8,363 nt of DNA from Alphaproteobacteria bacterium (GTDB taxonomy: Bacteria; Pseudomonadota; Alphaproteobacteria; Rhizobiales; Aestuariivirgaceae): the NCBI GenBank assembly GCA_026400595.1, contig JAPLOT010000545.1, positions 1 through 8,363 on the forward strand, written 5' to 3'. Positions 1 to 6,669 of this stretch are shown here, piece by piece (positions within the stretch are counted from its first letter, which is position 1; the number at the start of each line of letters is the position of its first letter). Under the pieces are notes generated by a model. That model was not told the DNA's origin, searched no databases, and was given only the letters and a program-made list of their open reading frames with translations. Position numbers and translations under genes: made by a program.

Positions 1-169
1 TTTGCTGACCACCATCCTACCCCGCGCTGGGCAGCGCCCGCGCCACCCTCTCGGGCCCTCGAGAGGCAACCACCCCGGAGGCGGCCGGAACCGCCTCAAG
101 AGCGATCCCTCATGTCCCGGCGCCTGAAACGATTGTATCCCTGCCGTAAACCGCCCGCCAAACCATCAT
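1..169. other. Upstream flank of rnpB without a supportable gene
   Basis: I see no coding region that can be defended here. On the plus strand one frame has a TGA at 6-8 that could be the end of an upstream gene, but only two codons precede it. Another frame stays open into rnpB but starts outside the window and reads as low-complexity Pro/Arg-rich sequence typical of non-coding GC-rich DNA. On the minus strand an ATG at 15 to 13 could begin a divergent gene, but only five codons lie inside the window. What the stretch does hold is a run of three hairpins (24-97). From 98 to 169 I see nothing recognisable. Confidence 0.5.
24..97. other. Cluster of three perfect hairpins upstream of rnpB
   Basis: Three perfect inverted repeats follow each other. 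GCGCT (24-28) pairs with AGCGC (33-37) around a 4-base loop. CCTCTCG (47-53) pairs with CGAGAGG (60-66) around a 6-base loop. GAGGCGG (78-84) pairs with CCGCCTC (91-97) around a 6-base loop. None is followed by a run of T on either strand, so none looks like a standard intrinsic terminator. They could be a Rho-independent-like end of an upstream transcript, a structured leader, or small palindromic repeats. The pairing is visible in the sequence; the function is unknown. Confidence 0.55.
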
Positions 170-197
170 TTGACCTCGGCCCGCCCAGCGCCTACCT
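170..197 (+). promoter_or_regulatory. Probable housekeeping sigma factor promoter of rnpB
   Basis: TTGACC at 170-175 matches the -35 consensus TTGACA in five of six positions. A 16-17 base spacer leads to CTACCT (192-197) or TACCTG (193-198), which resembles the CTA-type -10 element of alphaproteobacterial promoters more than TATAAT. Transcription would begin about 7 bases further on, near 204-206, exactly where the P1 helix of the RNase P RNA begins. The agreement of position is the main support; the -10 match is weak. Confidence 0.6.
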
Positions 198-203
198 GTC
201 GTC

Positions 204-602
204 CCGCCAGCTGGCCGGATGACCGCCGCCGCGAGGCCCGAAAGGGCGCGGGGGAGGAAAGTCCGGGCTCCATGGAAACACGGTGCCGGGTAACGCCCGG
301 CGGGGGCAACCCCAGGGACAGTGCCACAGAAAAGATACCGCGACCGGGGCTTGCCCCGCCGCAAGGGTGAAATGGTGCGGCAAGAGCGCACCGCGCTTCC
401 GGCAACGGCGGCGGCAGGGCAAACCCCACCGGGAGCAAGACCGAATAGGGACGGCGCGGGCCTTCGGGCCCAGGGATGTTTCCAGCCCAGCCGTCCGGGT
501 AGGTCGCGTGAAGCGCCCGGCGACGGGCGTTCCAGATGAATGGTCATCCAGTGGCGGGCAACCGCCATGGACAGAACCCGGCTTACAGGCCGGCTGGCGC
601 CT
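204..602 (+). ncRNA. rnpB: RNase P RNA, bacterial class A
   Basis: This is the catalytic RNA of ribonuclease P, which removes 5' leaders from tRNA precursors together with the RnpA protein. The outer P1 helix is visible: GCCAGCTGGCC (206-216) pairs with GGCCGGCTGGC (588-598) with one G-U pair. The core P4 strands are present: GAGGAAAGTCCGGGCTCC (254-271) and ACAGAACCCGGCTTA (571-585). Other conserved blocks are CACAGAAA (325-332), the P10/11 element GGTGCGGCAAGAGCGCACC (374-392), GAGCAAGACCGAATAGG (433-449) and AGATGAA (534-540). Hairpins include a GAAA-capped stem in the P3 arm (236-247), a TTCG-capped stem (458-471) and the P18 stem with a GCGA loop (513-530). At about 399 bases the length fits alphaproteobacterial RNAs. 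The L15 segment reads GGCAAAC (418-424) where E. coli has GGUAAAC. CCA is not encoded at the 3' end. Ends are estimated from P1 and may be off by about 5 bases. No clear intrinsic terminator follows. Confidence 0.96.
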
Positions 603-703
603 TTCCTTCCCCGTCTGAATCAAATTTGAAACCATTTGTTAAGACTGCCGTGGGCATTGTCGGGATGAATCTTAACGCCTTGTTCACCCTGATTTTCCGC
701 GCC
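603..703 (+). promoter_or_regulatory. rnpB-rsmH intergenic region, likely dcw operon control region
   Basis: This is the only substantial gap before the tightly packed dcw genes, and its middle (about 616-645) is locally AT-rich in a GC-rich setting, as expected for a promoter. TTGAAA (626-631) could be a -35 element, but I find no convincing -10 at the right distance. GANTC sites lie at 617-621 and 667-671. TTAA at 672-675 and TTCA at 683-686, seven bases apart, resemble a CtrA box. TGGG (651-654) and CGGG (661-664), ten bases apart, resemble two degenerate MraZ repeats. No mraZ coding sequence is present. The presence of a promoter is inferred from position and composition. Confidence 0.45.
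667..686 (+). promoter_or_regulatory. Putative GANTC site fused to a CtrA-like box
   Basis: GAATC (667-671) is a GANTC site, the target of the CcrM adenine methyltransferase of many Alphaproteobacteria. It is followed directly by TTAA, seven bases, then TTCA (672-686), which matches the CtrA consensus TTAA-N7-TTAA in seven of eight positions. The element ends 17 bases before the chosen rsmH start. Such sites couple transcription to the cell cycle in Caulobacter and relatives. Function here is inferred, and a chance match is possible. Confidence 0.3.
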
Positions 704-1720
704 ATGTCCGTCGATAACGCTCCCGCCGAACCGCCGCATGTGCCGGTCATGCTCGACCAGGTGCTGGAGACGCTCGCGCCCCGCGATGGCGGCCTCTATG
801 TCGACGGCACCTTCGGCGCCGGCGGCTACAGCCGGGCGATCCTCGCCGCCGCCGACTGCCGGGTGATCGCCATCGACCGTGACCCTGACGCCATTGCCGC
901 CGGCCGCGCCCTGGCCGCGGCCCATGCCGGCCGGCTGATCCTGGTCGAGGGCCGCTTCGGCGACATGCTGCGGCTGGTGGAAGAGCAGGGCATCGCGGCC
1001 GTCGACGGCGTGGTCATCGATATCGGCGTCTCCTCGATGCAGATCGACGATGCCGCGCGCGGCTTCTCGTTCCTGCGCGACGGGCCGCTCGACATGCGCA
1101 TGTCGCAGGTCGGCGCATCCGCCGCCGACATCGTCAACACGCTGCCCCAGGACGCGCTCTCCAACATCATCTACACCTTCGGCGAGGAACCGCGCTCGCG
1201 CGCCATCGCGCGGGCCATCGTGGCGAGCCGCAGCGAGGCGCCGATCACCACGACAGCAGCGCTGGTGCGCGCCGTGGAGAAGGCGGTGGGCCGCCAGCGC
1301 CAGCAGGACCGCATCCATCCTGCCACGCGTACCTTCCAGGCGCTGCGCATCCATGGGAACGGCGAACTCGAGGAACTGGTCGCTGCCCTGCATGCGGCGG
1401 AGCGCCTTCTGGTTCCCGGCGGACGGCTGGTTGCCGTCACCTTCCATTCGCTTGAAGACCGTATCGTCAAGCGCTTCTTCGTCGACCGTGCCGGCAGGCT
1501 CCCGTCCGCCTCGCGCCACATGCCGGATGCCGGGACGGGGCCCGCGCCCAGCTTCGCACTGCCCTTCAAGGGCCACCTCGGCGCCACGGACGTCGAGATC
1601 GCCCGCAATCCGCGCGCGCGCTCCGCCAAGCTGCGTGCCGGCATCCGCACCGATGCGCCGCCCATGCGCTCGATCGCGGCCGAGATCGCGCTTCGCCCCA
1701 ACCTCGCCACGAGACACTGA
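704..1720 (+). CDS. rsmH: 16S rRNA (cytosine(1402)-N(4))-methyltransferase RsmH (MraW)
   Basis: RsmH methylates N4 of C1402 in the decoding centre of 16S rRNA using S-adenosylmethionine, in the cytoplasm. From ATG 704 the protein has 338 residues, a usual length (E. coli 313). Family motifs appear in order: DGTFGAGGYS (34-43, SAM-binding loop), DRDPDAI (58-64), DIGVSS (106-111), RGFSFLRDGPLDMRM (119-133), HPATRTFQALRI (205-216), VTFHSLEDRIVKRFF (245-259) and NPRARSAKLRA (302-312). The frame stays open upstream to an ATG at 536, but that start lies inside rnpB; a second ATG at 665 would add a 13-residue stretch without family resemblance. ATG 704 gives the typical short lead into HVPVMLDQVLETL. 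No strong Shine-Dalgarno sequence precedes 704 or 665, so the start is less sure than the identity. It is the first gene of the dcw run; mraZ, its usual upstream partner, is absent. Its TGA overlaps the ftsL ATG by one base. Confidence 0.95.
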   Translation: MSVDNAPAEPPHVPVMLDQVLETLAPRDGGLYVDGTFGAGGYSRAILAAADCRVIAIDRDPDAIAAGRALAAAHAGRLILVEGRFGDMLRLVEEQGIAAVDGVVIDIGVSSMQIDDAARGFSFLRDGPLDMRMSQVGASAADIVNTLPQDALSNIIYTFGEEPRSRAIARAIVASRSEAPITTTAALVRAVEKAVGRQRQQDRIHPATRTFQALRIHGNGELEELVAALHAAERLLVPGGRLVAVTFHSLEDRIVKRFFVDRAGRLPSASRHMPDAGTGPAPSFALPFKGHLGATDVEIARNPRARSAKLRAGIRTDAPPMRSIAAEIALRPNLATRH

Positions 1721-2070
1721 TGCACAAGTTCCTGAACGCCATTCTCGTACTGGTCGCCTTGGTCTCGGGCTTCGTCCTGTATTCGCTGGAGCACACGACG
1801 CGCGGACTGGAGCGCGAGGTGGCCCGTCTCGAGCGCGAGACTGCTCGAGAACAAGAGAGCATCAAGTTCCTCAATGCAGAATGGAGCAGCCTCACGCGGC
1901 CGGACCGGCTCAAGGCGCTCGCAACGCAGCACCTCGGCGTGCAACCCCTTGAGGCAAGCCAGATCGTCACGCCGGAAGAACTCGCCGCCCGCGTGCCTGC
2001 CGAACCCGTGATCAAGCTGGAGGCCGATGGCCATGACCCGATCGGCGCCATCATCGAGAAGATGCAGTAA
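1720..2070 (+). CDS. ftsL: Cell division protein FtsL
   Basis: FtsL is a small bitopic inner-membrane divisome protein that forms a complex with FtsB and FtsQ and helps activate FtsWI septal synthesis. The 116-residue product fits: a short cytoplasmic N-terminus, one membrane segment at about residues 4-22 (FLNAILVLVALVSGFVLYS), then a charged heptad-like coiled coil at about 25-55 rich in Glu and Arg. The stretch WSSLTRPDRLKALATQHLGV (55-74) resembles the conserved segment of alphaproteobacterial FtsL. Position between rsmH and ftsI is the classical one and is strong support, since FtsL sequences diverge widely. The ATG shares one base with the rsmH stop (TGATG), which suggests translational coupling; no good independent ribosome binding site is visible. 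The C-terminal tail after about residue 80 is probably periplasmic and poorly conserved. Confidence 0.9.
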   Translation: MHKFLNAILVLVALVSGFVLYSLEHTTRGLEREVARLERETAREQESIKFLNAEWSSLTRPDRLKALATQHLGVQPLEASQIVTPEELAARVPAEPVIKLEADGHDPIGAIIEKMQ

Positions 2071-2073
2071 GCC

Positions 2074-3783
2074 ATGACCGAGATCGCGCTGCCAGAGATT
2101 GAAGACGCGGAGCCTGCGGGCCCGAAACCACTTGCCGGCCAGAACCGCATCCGGCTCATCGCCATCTGTTTCGTCGGCGCATTCCTCGCCATATCGGTGC
2201 AGCTTGGCTTGCTGACCCTTTGGCCCAAGCTCGACGATGACGCGGGCAAGCTCGCCCGCGAGGCGCCGCTGCCGCGGCCCGACATCATCGATCGCAACGG
2301 CGTGCTGCTGGCAACCGACATCGCAGTGGCATCCCTCTATGCCGATCCGAGCAAGATCATCGACATCGACGAAGCGGTGGAACTGCTGACCGCCACGCTT
2401 CCCGATCTCGACGCCAGGACGCTGCGCCAGAAGCTGTCCCAGCCGAACCGCGCCTTCGCCTGGCTGAAGCGGCAGGTGACACCGGAAGAACGCGACGCCG
2501 TCTACAACCTGGGCATTCCGGGCGTCGGCTTCGTCAACGAGCGCCGCCGGGTCTATCCGCAGGGCCGCTTGTCGTCGCATGTCGTCGGCTATGTCGACCT
2601 CGACACCAAGGGCATCGCCGGCATCGAAAAATTCCTTGACGGCCAGGGTGCCATCTATACGGCTTCGCTTGCCGATCCGAGCGAGCACAAGACCGAGCCC
2701 GCCCAGATGTCGATCGACATCCGGGTGCAGGCTGCGCTCATCGACGAGCTGAGCCAGGCGATCGCGAAGTTCCGTGCCATCGCCGGCGGCGGCATCGTGA
2801 TGGACATCACCACGGGCGAAGTGCTGGCCCTTGCCTCGCTGCCGGACTTCAATCCGAACGACGAGAAAAAGAGCTTCAGCAAGGACCAGATGAACAAGAT
2901 GACCAGCGGCGTCTTCGAGCTGGGTTCGGTCATCAAGGCGGTCACCTTCGCCATGGCCTTCGACTACGGCACGGCAACGCTGGAGAGCCGCTACGATGCG
3001 CGCTTCCCGCTGGTGATCGGCAATGCCCGCATCAACGACTACCATGCCAAGCGCGCCATCCTGTCGGTGCCCGACATCTTCGTCAATTCGTCCAACATCG
3101 GCACGGCCCGCATGGCGCTCGACGTGGGCCTCGAAAAACACCAGGAATTCCTGCGGCGCGTAGGGCTTTTCGACCGGCTGGTGACCGAACTTCCGGAAAG
3201 CGCCAGGCCGCTGCTGCCCAAGCGCTGGAGCAAGCTTGCCACGGCAACGGCCGCCTTCGGCCATGGTTTTGCCGTCCAGCCGCTGCAGGGTGCAGCCGTG
3301 GTCGCAGGGCTCCTCAATGGCGGATATCTGATGACGCCCACCTTCCTGCGGCGCAGCCCGGAAGAGGCGATGGCCATGGCAAAGCAGATCGTCAAGCCCA
3401 CGACGAGCGAGACCATGCGCTACCTGTTCCGGCTGAATGCGGCGGATGGCACGGCCTCGAAGGCCGACGTGATCGGTTACCGCGTCGGCGGCAAGACCGG
3501 CACCGCCGAGAAGGTGGTGAACGGGCGCTACTCGAAGGAAAAGCGACTGACCTCCTTCATCGGGGCCTTCCCGATGGACGATCCGAAATACCTCGTGCTG
3601 GTGATGCTCGACGAACCGAAGCCGACGCCCGAGACCTATGGCTTTGCCACCTCGGGCTGGAACGCGGTTCCGGCGGCCGCCAAGATCATCGAGCGCATTG
3701 CGCCGATGCTGGGCGTCGAACCCCGTTTCACGGCCGAAGACCTCGAGAAACTCGAAAAGCAGAAGAAAGCGAAGAAGGGCTGA
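2074..3783 (+). CDS. ftsI: Peptidoglycan D,D-transpeptidase FtsI (penicillin-binding protein 3)
   Basis: FtsI is the septal class B penicillin-binding protein. It crosslinks peptide stems in the periplasm during division and is the target of some beta-lactams. The 569-residue protein has a cytoplasmic tail, one membrane anchor (about 26-48), a dimerisation/pedestal domain (from about 68, starting RPDIIDRNGVLLATD) and a transpeptidase domain (from about 235). All three active-site motifs are present: SVIK with nucleophile S285 and K288, SSN (339-341) and KTG (474-476). Around the serine the sequence reads FELGSVIK, where many family members have a Pro before the Gly. The C-terminus is Lys-rich (EKQKKAKKG), falling after the catalytic domain. 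The start lies 3 bases after the ftsL stop with only a weak GAGAAG (2056-2061) upstream, so coupling to ftsL is likely. I prefer FtsI over an elongation-type PBP2 because of the neighbours ftsL and murE. Confidence 0.95.
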   Translation: MTEIALPEIEDAEPAGPKPLAGQNRIRLIAICFVGAFLAISVQLGLLTLWPKLDDDAGKLAREAPLPRPDIIDRNGVLLATDIAVASLYADPSKIIDIDEAVELLTATLPDLDARTLRQKLSQPNRAFAWLKRQVTPEERDAVYNLGIPGVGFVNERRRVYPQGRLSSHVVGYVDLDTKGIAGIEKFLDGQGAIYTASLADPSEHKTEPAQMSIDIRVQAALIDELSQAIAKFRAIAGGGIVMDITTGEVLALASLPDFNPNDEKKSFSKDQMNKMTSGVFELGSVIKAVTFAMAFDYGTATLESRYDARFPLVIGNARINDYHAKRAILSVPDIFVNSSNIGTARMALDVGLEKHQEFLRRVGLFDRLVTELPESARPLLPKRWSKLATATAAFGHGFAVQPLQGAAVVAGLLNGGYLMTPTFLRRSPEEAMAMAKQIVKPTTSETMRYLFRLNAADGTASKADVIGYRVGGKTGTAEKVVNGRYSKEKRLTSFIGAFPMDDPKYLVLVMLDEPKPTPETYGFATSGWNAVPAAAKIIERIAPMLGVEPRFTAEDLEKLEKQKKAKKG

Positions 3784-3788
3784 CCGCC

Positions 3789-5249
3789 GTGACCGTGCCG
3801 CTGGCCAGGCTGATTGGAGAGGATGCCGCGGTGCCGCAGGGCGCCGGATCGCTTGCCATTCATGGGCTGACATCCGACAGCCGGGCGGTGAAGCCCGGAT
3901 TTCTGTTCGCGGCCTTGCCGGGCAGCAGCGTCGATGGCGCGCGCTTCATTCCGCAGGCGATCAAGGCCGGAGCGGTTGCCATACTTGCGGGCGAGGGCGT
4001 TGCGGCTGACGGTGCTGCCGTCGTCACGGCCCGCAACCCGCGCCAGGCCTTCGCCCGTATGGCTGCTCGCTTCTACGGCCGGCAGCCCGATCTCATTGCC
4101 GCCGTGACGGGCACCAACGGCAAGACCTCGGTCGCCTCCTTCGTGCGCGAAATCTGGACGGCCATGGGTTTCCGCGCCGCCAGCCTTGGCACTGTCGGTG
4201 TCGTTGCGCCCTCGGGCTTCATCGAACTGCAGCATACGACTCCGGATCCAGTGACGCTGCACGAGATCGCCGCGCGGCTCGCTGAAGATCACGTCGAGCA
4301 TCTGGCGCTTGAAGCCTCGAGCCATGGACTCGACCAGTATCGCCTCGACGGCCTGCGCATCTCGGCCGGCGGCTTCACCAACATCACGCGCGACCATCTC
4401 GACTATCACCCCAGCTTCGAGGCCTACTTCGATGCGAAGATGCGGCTGTTTGAGGAACTGCTGCCGCTGGGCGCGCCGGTGGTGGTCAACATGGACACGC
4501 CTCATGGTGCCGAGGTCGAGAAGCGCTGCCGCGCGCGGGGCCTGAACGTCTTCACCGTGGGAGAGCAGGGGACCGGACTCAGGCTGATCCACTCAGAGCG
4601 CGATGGCTTCGGTCAGCGGCTGGAGATCCTGGGCCCGAACCGGCGCCATACCGTATTGCTTCCGCTGGTCGGCGGCTTTCAGGTGTCCAATGCGCTGGTG
4701 GCCGCCGGCTTGGTCGTGGCGACGGGCGGCGAGGAGGTCCTCGCCATGCATTGCCTCGAGTCGCTCAAAGGTGCCAGGGGCCGGCTCGAACTGGTGGCCC
4801 GCGCCAGCACTGGCGCGCCCGTCTTCGTCGACTATGCCCATACGCCCGATGCGCTGGACAATGCCATTCAATCGCTCCGGCCCTATGTCACCGGACGGCT
4901 GGCCGTCGTCTTCGGCTGCGGCGGTGACCGCGACAGGGGCAAGCGCCCGCAGATGGGTGCGGTGGCCACGCGGCTGGCGGACCGCGTCTATGTGACCGAC
5001 GACAATCCCCGCAGCGAGGACCCAGCCGCCATCCGGCGCGAGATCATGGCGGCAAGCCCGGGAGCCATCGAGATCGGCGGACGCGCAGAAGCGATCCGCG
5101 CCGCGGTAGCAGACCTGTCGTCCGGCGACATCCTGCTGGTGGCCGGCAAGGGTCACGAGGAGGGCCAGAAGATCGGCGCGACCGTCATTCCCTTCAGTGA
5201 CCACGAGGCGGTGAAGGCCGCCATCGCAGGAGTTGACGATCATGGCTGA
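3789..5249 (+). CDS. murE: UDP-MurNAc-L-Ala-D-Glu:meso-2,6-diaminopimelate ligase MurE
   Basis: MurE is the cytoplasmic ATP-dependent ligase that adds the third residue, here meso-diaminopimelate, to UDP-MurNAc-L-Ala-D-Glu. The 486-residue protein shows the three-domain Mur ligase layout: an N-terminal substrate domain with LTSDSRAVKPGFLFAALPG (27-45), a central ATPase domain with P-loop GTNGKT (108-113), LEASSHGLDQ (174-183) and TNITRDHLDYH (197-207), and a C-terminal domain with DYAHTPDAL (348-356) and FGCGGDRDRGKRPQM (375-389). K217 in YFDAKMRLF is the expected carbamylated lysine. DDNPR (404-408) is the signature for diaminopimelate rather than lysine. GKGHE is at 453-457. Translation begins at GTG 3789, five bases after the ftsI stop, with a purine-rich GAAGAAGGG at 3771-3779 as likely ribosome binding site. 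The 3' end overlaps murF by eight bases. Confidence 0.97.
   Translation: MTVPLARLIGEDAAVPQGAGSLAIHGLTSDSRAVKPGFLFAALPGSSVDGARFIPQAIKAGAVAILAGEGVAADGAAVVTARNPRQAFARMAARFYGRQPDLIAAVTGTNGKTSVASFVREIWTAMGFRAASLGTVGVVAPSGFIELQHTTPDPVTLHEIAARLAEDHVEHLALEASSHGLDQYRLDGLRISAGGFTNITRDHLDYHPSFEAYFDAKMRLFEELLPLGAPVVVNMDTPHGAEVEKRCRARGLNVFTVGEQGTGLRLIHSERDGFGQRLEILGPNRRHTVLLPLVGGFQVSNALVAAGLVVATGGEEVLAMHCLESLKGARGRLELVARASTGAPVFVDYAHTPDALDNAIQSLRPYVTGRLAVVFGCGGDRDRGKRPQMGAVATRLADRVYVTDDNPRSEDPAAIRREIMAASPGAIEIGGRAEAIRAAVADLSSGDILLVAGKGHEEGQKIGATVIPFSDHEAVKAAIAGVDDHG
5228..5232 (+). promoter_or_regulatory. Ribosome binding site of murF, decides the start
   Basis: AGGAG lies inside the end of murE, nine bases before ATG 5242. 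The competing in-frame TTG at 5233 directly abuts it and could not use it. This favours the ATG as the murF start. Confidence 0.8.
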
Positions 5250-6669
5250 ACAGGCGTTGTGGACGCCGCAGGATCTGGTTGCCGCAACGGGCGGGCGGAT
5301 CGAGGGCACTGTCGCCCAGGTGCTGACCGGCATCACCATCGACTCGCGTGCCGCCAAGGCGGGCGAGATTTTCGTGGCGATCAGGGGCGAGCGGCATGAT
5401 GGCCACGACTTCGTCGCCGCGGCGCTGAAGGCCGGGGCGGGCGTTGCCATGGTTTCGCGCGCCACGGAAGAGATGCGGGCTGCCGGTCCGCTTCTGGTCG
5501 TGGCCGGCGATCCCCTGCGCGGTCTCGAAGATATCGGGCGCGCGGCTCGGGCCCGCTCGCATGCGCAGATCATCGGAGTCACCGGCTGCGTGGGCAAGAC
5601 CAGCACCAAGGAGATGCTGCGCGTCGCGCTGTCTGCCTCGGGCGAGACCCATGCGTCGGCGGCGTCCTTCAACAATCACTGGGGCGTGCCGCTCACGCTG
5701 GCGCGCATGCCGCTGGAGACCGCCTTCGGCGTCTTCGAGATCGGCATGAACCATGCGGGCGAGATCACCCCGCTGGTCGGCATGGTCAAGCCCCATGTGG
5801 CCATCGTCACCAGCATCGCCGCAAGCCACCTCGGCCACTTCAACTCGCTCGACGAGATCGCCGACGCCAAGGCCGAGATCTTCACCGGCGTGGTACCGGG
5901 CGGCACCGCCGTGATCAACCGCGACACACCATATTTCAGCCGCCTCAGTACCGCGGCGCGTGCAACAGGGATCGGCAGGATCGTCTCCTTCGGCAAGCAT
6001 GCCGATGCCGATGTCCGGATCGAGCGGGCCGTGCTGCATCCCGACTGCTGCTGCATCACCGCGAACGTCATGGGCGAAACCCTGATCTACAAGCTGGGCC
6101 TTCCCGGCGAGCACATGGCGGTCAACAGCCTGGCGGTCCTCGCCGCGGCGAAACTGACCGGCGCCGATCTCGCCCGTGCGGCCCTGGCGCTGGCAACCGC
6201 CGAACCCGCCAAGGGGCGCGGCGTGCGCGAGGAGCTTGCGACCCCCGACGGCAGCCTGCTGCTGATCGACGAGAGCTACAACGCCAATCCGGCCTCCATG
6301 CGGGCTGCCCTGGCGCTGCTGGCCAATGCCAGGCCGGGCAAGAACGGCCGCCGCATCGCCGTCCTGGGCGACATGCTGGAGCTGGGAGCCACGGGACCGG
6401 AGCTTCATGCCGATCTGGCGGGGCCGGTGGACGAGGCCGGTGTCGATGTCCTATATGCCGCCGGGCCGCTGATGGCGAATCTCTGGGGCAGGATTCCATC
6501 GGCAAAGCGCGGAGCCTATGGCGAAACTTCAGCCGCAATCACCGAAGCCGTCCTGGGCGGTCTGAGGGTAGGGGATGTCGTGATGGTCAAGGGGTCGCTC
6601 GGCAGCCGGATGGGCCCGCTGGCGGAGGCCATGCGGCACAAATTCCCGCCGGTCCGGAAGGAGTCCTGA
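5242..6669 (+). CDS. murF: UDP-MurNAc-tripeptide:D-alanyl-D-alanine ligase MurF
   Basis: MurF is the cytoplasmic ATP-dependent ligase that adds the D-Ala-D-Ala dipeptide to UDP-MurNAc-tripeptide, the last soluble step before MraY. From ATG 5242 it has 475 residues, a normal length. Motifs in order: TIDSRAAKAGEIFVAI (32-47) in the UDP-binding domain, P-loop GVTGCVGKTSTKE (112-124), NNHWGVPLTL (144-153), EIGMNHAGEI (166-175), DESYNANPASM (343-353), LGDMLELG (375-382) and VKGSLGSRM (449-457). Residue 116 in the P-loop is Cys where Ser is common in the family. Three consecutive Cys occur at 269-271 in a surface-like variable segment. ATG was chosen over TTG 5233 because of AGGAG at 5228-5232. The gene overlaps the murE end by eight bases and shares one base with the mraY start (TGATG). 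Confidence 0.96.
   Translation: MAEQALWTPQDLVAATGGRIEGTVAQVLTGITIDSRAAKAGEIFVAIRGERHDGHDFVAAALKAGAGVAMVSRATEEMRAAGPLLVVAGDPLRGLEDIGRAARARSHAQIIGVTGCVGKTSTKEMLRVALSASGETHASAASFNNHWGVPLTLARMPLETAFGVFEIGMNHAGEITPLVGMVKPHVAIVTSIAASHLGHFNSLDEIADAKAEIFTGVVPGGTAVINRDTPYFSRLSTAARATGIGRIVSFGKHADADVRIERAVLHPDCCCITANVMGETLIYKLGLPGEHMAVNSLAVLAAAKLTGADLARAALALATAEPAKGRGVREELATPDGSLLLIDESYNANPASMRAALALLANARPGKNGRRIAVLGDMLELGATGPELHADLAGPVDEAGVDVLYAAGPLMANLWGRIPSAKRGAYGETSAAITEAVLGGLRVGDVVMVKGSLGSRMGPLAEAMRHKFPPVRKES
6656..6663 (+). promoter_or_regulatory. Ribosome binding site of mraY
   Basis: GGAAGGAG within the last codons of murF ends five bases before the mraY ATG at 6669. It is the strongest Shine-Dalgarno match in the window and suggests that mraY is initiated efficiently in its own right, besides any coupling through the overlapping TGATG. 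Confidence 0.75.

Noticed and set aside
1..15. Possible start of a divergent minus-strand gene (ATG at 15-13)
   Set aside because: Only five codons are in the window and no strong ribosome binding site is seen, so it cannot be supported.
110..635. Several open frames on both strands across the rnpB region
   Set aside because: They overlap an RNA gene recognised by its conserved core and are low-complexity Arg/Pro/Gly translations.
536..703. A 56-residue N-terminal extension of RsmH beginning inside rnpB
   Set aside because: The frame is open, but the first ATG overlaps the conserved end of RNase P RNA, the added residues do not resemble the family, and ATG 704 gives a normal-length protein.
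1171..3873. A stop-free minus-strand frame of about 900 codons opposite rsmH, ftsL and ftsI
   Set aside because: It lies antisense to three genes with full family motifs, its translation is rich in Arg, Gly, His and Asp without any recognisable domain, and long antisense frames are expected in GC-rich coding DNA.
5233..5241. TTG 5233 as the start of murF
   Set aside because: It abuts the AGGAG at 5228-5232 with no spacing, while ATG 5242 has nine bases of spacing and is the better codon.
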